Source: Euphorbia lathyris
Taxonomy: Eukaryota > Streptophyta > Magnoliopsida > Malpighiales > Euphorbiaceae
Reading direction: 5' to 3'
NCBI RefSeq assembly: GCF_963576675.1
Contig: NC_088910.1
Span: 62,446,531-62,510,530, forward strand
DNA: 64,000 bases
Shown one piece after another: positions 57,077-64,000 of the stretch. The first letter of the stretch is position 1, and each line of letters begins with the position of its first letter. The notes under the pieces are model-generated. The model worked only from the letters and a program-made list of their open reading frames with translations, searched no databases and was not told the DNA's origin. The position numbers and the translations under genes are program-made.

Positions 57077-58771
57077 CTACGGCTAAATGAACCCAAACTA
57101 TAGCTTAATATTCAACAAACAAACAAAAAACAGAAGGCAAAGGGAAGATGCATAAGAAAGACACAAATGAGAAACGAACCTGCTTTACAGACCTAATATA
57201 TTAAAGGCTCAAGCCCGAATGAGCCTGTGACCATGAAAGAGGTTTGTACCTCTAGGGATCTAGAAGTCTCGTTACCCTCCACATCGACTTACAACCATCG
57301 TCTCACTTAGGGACAACAAGGTAATTCATCCTTTGGGATTTTTATAAAAATTGTACTTTTCTCTCTTTTTAACACAAATTTTACATTATGTTATAGTACT
57401 TTTTTGACAATCTGAATGACTGGCATCACCTAGAGCCCCATTTCATCGCATGCTATTTTTTGAAGAACGAGTTAGTGATCGAACTCTTGGACCAGACCTA
57501 GAATTGCTATTAGAGTGTTAAAATTGAGTAACTTTTAACTTTTATATTAGATTTAATGATGTTAATAAGAATAGAAATAGTGGGCATGAATGCAATTTAT
57601 TCCTGATGTGTGTAATGCAAGGTGAGCATTTTGTTGCACAGTTATAGAAAAAAAAATTGATGGTGTATGATATGATAGGATGGGCTTGTTAAGGTAGGTG
57701 CCCAGATGGAGATGAATGAGCTTGAACTCCTTCTACATGTATGTGTTGACTTGACGCCCTTATTAGTTTGTGAAAAGTGTCGCCATCCCATTGGCCGCCC
57801 TTCCCTACCTATATATTATCATTATCATATCACATTTTTCAGTCATGTCATTGTGGAAATTAACATTAATTGAAATAGTTATTCAGTCAAAATCTAATAT
57901 TGCTTTATGAATATTTTGAATATAACCAACTCCATCTGATCTGTCATTATTTAGCTTTGGTGGAACAGCATAAATACTGTAATTTTTTCTCCAATACATC
58001 ACTAATAATTGATGCTTTTATTTCATTGGTTCATCATTTTGAACAAAGAGTTCTTTCGCAGTAGCTGCTACTACTACTAATTTAGAATCGCTGTAATCAT
58101 TCCACGTTTCTTGGTGTTTTATCTTATAATATATTTTGTTTAGTCAATCACGTTTCTTTTATATAAAGTGAATCTATATATTAATACTGTATTCTGGAAA
58201 AAATAATCAGAAAACGAACCCACATATTCATTTTATTATTTTATTATTACATTTTGTGTGAAAATGACAAATTAAATTGATGCATAATCAATGCTACAAT
58301 TACCTTCACTATCTAGGATAATATATGCCGACATTTTTTTTATGGAACCAATTTTTTAATTTAATTTAATTTAACAGTCAATTCGATCAATTATATACGT
58401 TAATATTTTAGTCATTAACAAGTTAACTGTTGAAATCAAACTTGAATAAAAAAAATTTACTCATTCTATGTGCATATATAATCAGAATTTAAAAATTTAA
58501 AAGCAGCTTTTTGTATGTTTGATATTGATAACCGTCAACGAAACAATTTAACTATAAGTTTTTTTCGTATGTTTGATATTGATAACTGTGAATGGATGTT
58601 GAGTCGGATGACCCAAACCCAGATGTTAAAAGATCTAGATCTTATGCTGGTGTTGTACCATATACATCCCTTGGTGAAAGATTTCTAGAGAGGTAGTGTG
58701 GGTTCTAATTAGGACATTAGTTTTTAAATAGAAGTGAAGTCCTTTAATCTCGACTATGATATATAAAAGGT
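57077..58771. other. No recognisable gene
   Basis: AT-rich intergenic DNA. No open frame or domain is convincing. Confidence 0.5.
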
Positions 58772-58932
58772 ATAAGAAATTCTATTATAGTTGTGATGCA
58801 ATACACCCTACCAATCAATTGGAACTATTTATCAAATTTTATTCTTAACATCAATCATCTCCAAATGAAATATATCTCTATTTTCATTTGATTAGGTGTA
58901 TTGCACCAAATGTATAATAAAAGTTCTCATAA
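58772..58932. repeat. Small foldback (MITE-like)
   Basis: The left arm 'aagaaattctattatagttg' plus 'tgatgcaatacacc' is an imperfect inverse of the right arm ending 'ataataaaagttct', about 34 bp each. No clear duplication flanks it. Confidence 0.45.
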
Positions 58933-59569
58933 AATAAGATCTATGGAGCATTAAGGTATTTTTATATACACTAGTCTATTTGCTCTATCTGTTTTGAAGA
59001 AACATAACAAATTAACTATCATCAGAGAGTCCCTCATGGTTAACCGACATTTCCTTCATTTTACATGAAGCAATCAGATTTGATGAAAGAACCCGACATT
59101 CGGTCACCAGAAATATACAATATTTATCAGATATCATGACTTAAATAATAGTATAAAATCTCATTTCAAAATGTAAAAGAAAGGATAATTTGATTTGGAA
59201 AATCAAGTGGTTTTCACATGTAATTAGGAGCTCAATTTGAAATTGAAATATAAGAAGTTAGTTAACAAAATAAAGAAAATAGAGAAAGAAAAAGGGCTGA
59301 GAATGCAAATTTGGTAGTGTAGAAAATAATGGTATGTACAGTAGGTGGCATATAAAGGAACAGGACCCAGTTTGTACTTGCATGATCATGGAGATTTGCT
59401 TCTTTCTTTCCTGATTGATGTTTTGAAAAGAAAATAAAAATACCTTTGAATGTTCCAACTTCAACTCATAAAATAATAAATAATATATAGCTGCCCCAAG
59501 TAGGACCCACAGTAAGTGGGACCTAGCTAGCTATATGATTTGCCATCAAAAAATTTAGTTCAATTTGCA

Positions 59570-59577
59570 TATATAAA
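59570..59577 (+). promoter_or_regulatory. TATA box of the MYB gene
   Basis: 'tatataaa' is followed by GGGG about 150 bases before the ATG at 59726, giving a 5' UTR near 120 bases. A weaker 'tctataaatc' lies at about 59671-59680, which would leave a very short leader. Confidence 0.6.
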
Positions 59578-59725
59578 GGGGAGAGCATGTGTGGTGAAGA
59601 AATCATTATTCTTGTTTTTTGTGGGTATTCAAATTAAATAATAAATAAATAGAGCATTGGCCTTTTTGGGTCTATAAATCTGAGCATATCAGAATAGTTC
59701 CTTCCTAGTTGTTCTTGTGTGTAGA

Positions 59726-60782
59726 ATGAACTCAAAGAGAATGTGCAGTTCGAAAGAAGAAGAAGAAGAAAGCGAGCTAAGAAGAGGACCATGGACTCTT
59801 GAAGAAGATACTTTGCTTACTCATTACATTGCTCGTCATGGTGAAGGTCGTTGGAACATGTTAGCCAAATATGCTGGTACCTACCTATCCTTTTCCTTAA
59901 TTAATTATTCCAAATTACAAAAACAAACTTATAACAATCAATTCTTTTCAGGGCTCAAAAGAACTGGAAAGAGTTGCAGATTAAGATGGCTTAATTATCT
60001 TAAACCTGACATTAAGCGTGGCAATCTTACTCCTCAAGAACAGCTCTTGATTCTTGAATTGCACTCCAAGTGGGGCAACAGGTATATTTTCTTTTTTTTT
60101 TTTTTTTTTTTTTAAATTTGAGTTCTTAATAGTATTAGTTTGTAACGATTACAGATGGTCAAAAATTGCACAGCATCTTCCTGGAAGAACAGACAATGAA
60201 ATAAAGAACTACTGGAGAACAAGAGTGCAAAGGCAAGCCCGTCAATTAAACATTGAATCAAACAGCAAGAAATTCATGGATGCTGTTAGGTGTTTCTGGA
60301 TGCCAAGATTGCTTCAAAAAGTCGAACAAACCCATGATTCTTCTTCTTCTTCTTCATCACTACCTAATTTCGCACTTCCTTCAATCTCATCAGAATCGTT
60401 AATTCCCCATCAAAGCAATAAATTTCCAATGCCAAATCATGATCATCAATATTCAACTTCATTCACTAGCTGTAGCACAGTTATGTCCACAGAATCTCAG
60501 CCCGTTTCAAACCAGCCTGATCAAACTCTTCAAAATATTGAAGCAGCTGTTATGGATGATGCACTGTACAACAGCCTACTTGTTAATGATCAAAGTAATT
60601 TGTATGCAGAGTGCAGCAGTGGGTATGATATGGACATTGATGGATTCAATCCAGCTGCAATGCCTCAATTTGCTTCTTTTGATTATTCCACATCTCAATT
60701 CCAGATGCCACAACCCAATTGCTCCTATGATGATGACATGCCTGATGCTTTATGGAACATGGATGACATTTGGCAATTTTAG
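59726..60782 (+). CDS. R2R3-MYB transcription factor, MYB62/MYB116-like (subgroup 20)
   Basis: Exons 59726-59876, 59952-60081 and 60155-60782 (GT-AG introns of 75 and 73 bases) encode 302 residues. The introns split G51 and R94, the standard R2R3-MYB positions. R2 has W23, W43 and W63; R3 has its first Trp replaced by Leu/Ile, as usual, then W95 and W114. The DNA-recognition stretch is '[19 protein letters not shown]'. After R3, '[14 protein letters not shown]' and the WxPRL motif (W142-L146) mark subgroup 20, and the 'WNMDDIWQF' end matches MYB62-type proteins. Arabidopsis MYB62 is a nuclear regulator of phosphate-starvation and gibberellin responses; that this orthologue does the same is inferred. 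The C-terminus is Ser/Asp-rich, likely activating or regulatory. The ATG at 59726 is the first in frame after an upstream stop; 59741 is an alternative. Confidence 0.93.
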
Positions 60783-62035
60783 ACTTCAACTTCAAACAGA
60801 TCCTTTTTAATTATTTTCTTTCTTATTTTTCATTTTATATATATATATATGTGGCTAGGGTCCATCCACATATATATGTATCCTCCTCTTGACTCAGATA
60901 TATTCACTCAGTTATACTTTTGGATTTGGCTTAAGAAATAATTAATCCTACACTATTAATATCATAGTTTTAGTATAATATTGTATGTTAATTAAAAGTG
61001 TAAATATACGTAATTGTGAGAAACCATATATGTAGTGCACTTGATCAAATACTTTATATATATATATATATATTAATCTGAAGAGCACATTTTACATTTC
61101 AAATATATAATAATTGTTGTGGAAGACTAATTAGAAATACATAGAGTTATATCATTTTCTTTATCTTTTCCAGATAATTTGGGGAGAGAGAGAAGAAAGG
61201 TGGTAGTCAATTCAAGAAAAATATGGATAGATAGAAGTGACTAGACATGAGATCAAAGGTGGAGTCATGTCTAAAGGGGGAGCATTTGCAGAAATAGGAC
61301 AATAAACTCTCAAGTGGTATGACTCTCCGAGAATTAAAGGGTCAAATGTGGGGAACCATGACCCAATCGGATCACCCTTACCTCTTCACATTCATAAACT
61401 TCTCCACAATCTACATATATATGCCATCTAACTAAACTAACATAAATAATCATACAAATTTAGAAAAAATTGCCAAATGAACACTAATATTAACAAACCA
61501 ACATTAATGTTAACAACGAATTAAACAAAAAGATTATGATCATAGTCATATAATATATATTTTATTATAATTAATATCTCATTGACTTGAAGTAAGTAAA
61601 ATATATCATTTTTGTACCTTGTATTAAAATTTCGAGATTGTGAGGATTTGAACCTTTGGCCATTTAGTTTATGAAGTTTGATACTATACTACGAACACAT
61701 TTTAACCAAAAGCACTTAAAGTGATAGTTAAGATCCAAAATAAATTTTATTATTATCCTGACATACTCCCTCGCGTTAATGTCCTGGAATTAAAGTGTGT
61801 TCAACACAAGTTCATCTTACCATGTGTTGAAATTTTACTAATAAATAGACTTATTAGAATTCGAACTTTCGACTATTTTGTCTAAGATGTTGGATTAAAA
61901 TCCATATTTTGGGCTTAACATGTATAATATTATAAATTATGAGCTATCATGCATTAGTCTGTTAAGTGGTCTAGTTTAGTTCATGGACCTAAAGCATATA
62001 TAATAGGTACGAGCTTAATTATTGTGCCAGATATT
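60783..62035. other. MYB 3' flank, no further gene
   Basis: It begins with a T-rich 3' UTR and short TA runs (about 60837-60850 and 61056-61072). No other gene is recognised. Confidence 0.5.
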
Positions 62036-62043
62036 TGACGATT

Positions 62044-62167
62044 TTTTTTTAGCGGCCCGGTCGCACTACGCGTCCCCGCTAAGCGAGGGTCCGGGGAGGG
62101 ATCCCACCACAAGGGTGTACTGGGGGCAAGCCTTCCCCTACCAATTTATTTGGCAAGAGGCCGCTTC
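62044..62167 (-). mobile_element. 5'-truncated Au-like SINE
   Basis: The 124-bp GC-rich insert reads on the minus strand 'ggtaggggaaggcttgcccc' and 'accctcgcttagcggggac', as in the body of plant Au SINEs, ending in a short A tail. The perfect 8-bp duplication TGACGATT flanks it (62036-62043 and 62168-62175). The tRNA-like head with the A and B boxes is missing. Confidence 0.75.
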
Positions 62168-62175
62168 TGACGATT

Positions 62176-63540
62176 ATATGAATTAAAAAAAATAGGCATA
62201 ATAATTTTATGCACTTAGTTAGTTTCAATGACCATAATTTTGTTATGAAAGTGTTATAACTAAATATTTATATGTTGTCAATAAAATATTTTCGCTTTTT
62301 TTTTTAAGTTATATCTAATAATATATAAATATTAAAATATTTTTATGACCAATTATGTGTACTTATTTCATCTATATTCAAATCATGGTTAGAGATATTT
62401 TTAAATGAATTAGTTCAAGCAACATCCCGCCAAAATTAGCTTTCTTGTGGATATTAATTTAATATATAACATCTATTCGATTTTGTATGTCTGATACAAC
62501 AAACTTGTTCCTAATATTCTAACCTTGATTTTAGCCTTTCGTTTCGTGTCTGGAAACTCGTTTTACAAGCCATTCTTCGGACCCCAAATCATTTACATAA
62601 TCTCCCTAGGTTTTATACATTTTGTCCAGTGATATTGTTTTTACGTTTCCAGACCCTTAAAGTTCGAATCTGACTCCGATTCTTACACACACTCATTCCC
62701 AACATCCTAAATTTTATTTTAGGCTTTCGTTCTCGCAATAGCTTATTTGCAATAACTTTAACTAATCTAGCAAAAAAATTATAATGGCGCTAGGAACCCA
62801 AGAGAGACATTCTCAATCCTTACGTCCCTCGTCAATCGTTTCGATTAGATTTCAAGATTTGACGTGCACAATCTATAAACTTAACCGACCATATTGATTG
62901 AGAATTAATTTCTCTTATACGCCTACACCCAAGCCATACGTGATAATGATGACATTAAAATTATTCGAAAATATCGCTAACAGCAATATATATGAATTCT
63001 GGTAAATAAATATTGGAATTTCCCTAAAAGAAAATATATCCCATTTCCTTATAATAAGATTATTTGGTACATGTGTGCGCCATATAATTCATATATGATT
63101 TTCGTTTAAATTATATGTAAAAATTAAAATTTGATTGACATCAAGTGAAAATGGAAAAAAGAAAAAGGTAAAAGAAATAGATCACATGCGAAGCATCGAG
63201 TTAATAATTGATAGAGGAATATGTGTTACGAAGGAGTAATGTGTTGTGACAATTCATATTTATCTTCTTTCCCTAAATGTGTAGTAAATTAAAAACAATG
63301 TTTGGATTCCTTCAGCTTATATATAGAAGTATGTCCTCTTTCGAAACGTGGAATATGCATTACTCTTCTCAATTATTCCACCCACCATATAATATAATAT
63401 ATGCTACTCCCACCTTTTCCTATCATATTATATACTCTAAACTCACGCTTCTCTGCCGGTTCCAGGCAGGGATGCTTCATTTTTAACTGATTTTACTTTT
63501 TAATCCATTTATATTATAAAAAATATTTAGATTCAGGTTA
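62176..63540. other. No recognisable gene
   Basis: AT-rich intergenic DNA. Short frames only. Confidence 0.5.
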
Positions 63541-63544
63541 AGAC

Positions 63545-63783
63545 ATTAGGGGTGTTTGGTTACCTACTTTGAACATCTTATTTGTCTTTTCACTTTAAAG
63601 ATAGAATTTTAGGTGTTTGATTATATACCTCATGTTTGTCTTTTACTACTGAAAAGTAGCTTTTTACTAAAACTGAGAATCTCTGTTTTTTGGAAAAACA
63701 GTTTTTTTCAAAGACAAACAGCAAACTGTAACAGCAACCAGCAAGTAGAAACAGTAAACAGCAAGTAACCAAACATGTCTTAA
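63545..63783. mobile_element. hAT-like MITE, second copy of the family at 34798
   Basis: The ends are 'aggggtgtttggttacc' and 'agtaaccaaacatgtctta', with 'taagacat' in both ends. Inside, 'aacagcaaactgtaacagca' and 'tttttggaaaaacag' match the reverse complement of 34798-35122. It lacks the internal duplication of the other copy. Confidence 0.7.
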
Positions 63784-64000
63784 GCTTCGGCTTCCACTAT
63801 GATTAACTAGATCCTTCTAGCTAAGAGCGGATACTCGGTTGGTTTTTTAGAAGAGCACTCCTTCCTTATTAGGGTACCAAATCCTACACTAATTAAAAAT
63901 CTTTGACAATTTCAAGGGAAAATTATAAAATTTGGTCAAATGGGAGACCTATTTACCCAACCTACTACATATCACTTAGAAATTTTTTAGTCTTTCTTCT

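Noticed and set aside
60439..60810. 123-codon frame overlapping MYB exon 3
   Set aside because: It is an alternative frame of the MYB C-terminus.

Overview
The window is nuclear DNA from a flowering plant, most likely a eudicot. Evidence: plant-type Ty3/gypsy and Ty1/copia LTR retrotransposons, L1-type LINEs, Mutator- and hAT-type foldback elements, a nuclear tRNA-Thr, and a three-exon R2R3-MYB gene with the standard plant intron positions. I cannot name the species.

About 90% of the recognisable content is mobile DNA. At 91-17205 lies a 17 kb Tat-lineage Ty3/gypsy element (dual RNase H, tRNA-Arg primer site). Its gag region holds four capsid-like modules and I find no protease. Between pol and the 3' LTR it carries an antisense six-exon gene for a plant mobile domain (PMD) protein, with its own TATA box and two minisatellite arrays. 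The two LTRs have unrelated U3 segments, and the host sequence left of the element recurs at 21395-21551. At 17206-19348 there are gag and LTR-like remnants; at 21721-22064 a Mutator-type MITE; at 22340-23215 decayed gag fragments.

At 23505-33225 is a second, decayed Tat-type element with 390-bp LTRs. It too carries an antisense multi-exon gene, of a different kind (coiled-coil protein resembling the 'putative gypsy-type transposon' family). From 33226 to 40700 the DNA is AT-rich with nested foldback elements, one of which (36893-37470) contains a GRF-type zinc-finger fragment, and two non-LTR 3' ends.

At 40705-54100 an L1-type LINE is split by a hAT element (41838-42745) and by a minus-strand copia complex (42764-53559) arranged LTR, internal, LTR, partial internal. 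The copia internal region itself contains a 1 kb Mutator-type foldback with long polypyrimidine and polypurine tracts, and a run of perfect hairpins in its leader. A second LINE tail (54640-55551) is followed by a tRNA-Thr(UGU) gene on the minus strand.

The only clear host protein gene is the MYB62/MYB116-like (subgroup 20) transcription factor at 59726-60782, which reads intact. Downstream are a truncated Au-like SINE and another hAT-type MITE. Apart from the MYB and the tRNA, the genes here serve transposition or are cargo of transposable elements. The most unusual features are the tandem capsid modules and the intact-looking antisense spliced PMD gene in the first retrotransposon.
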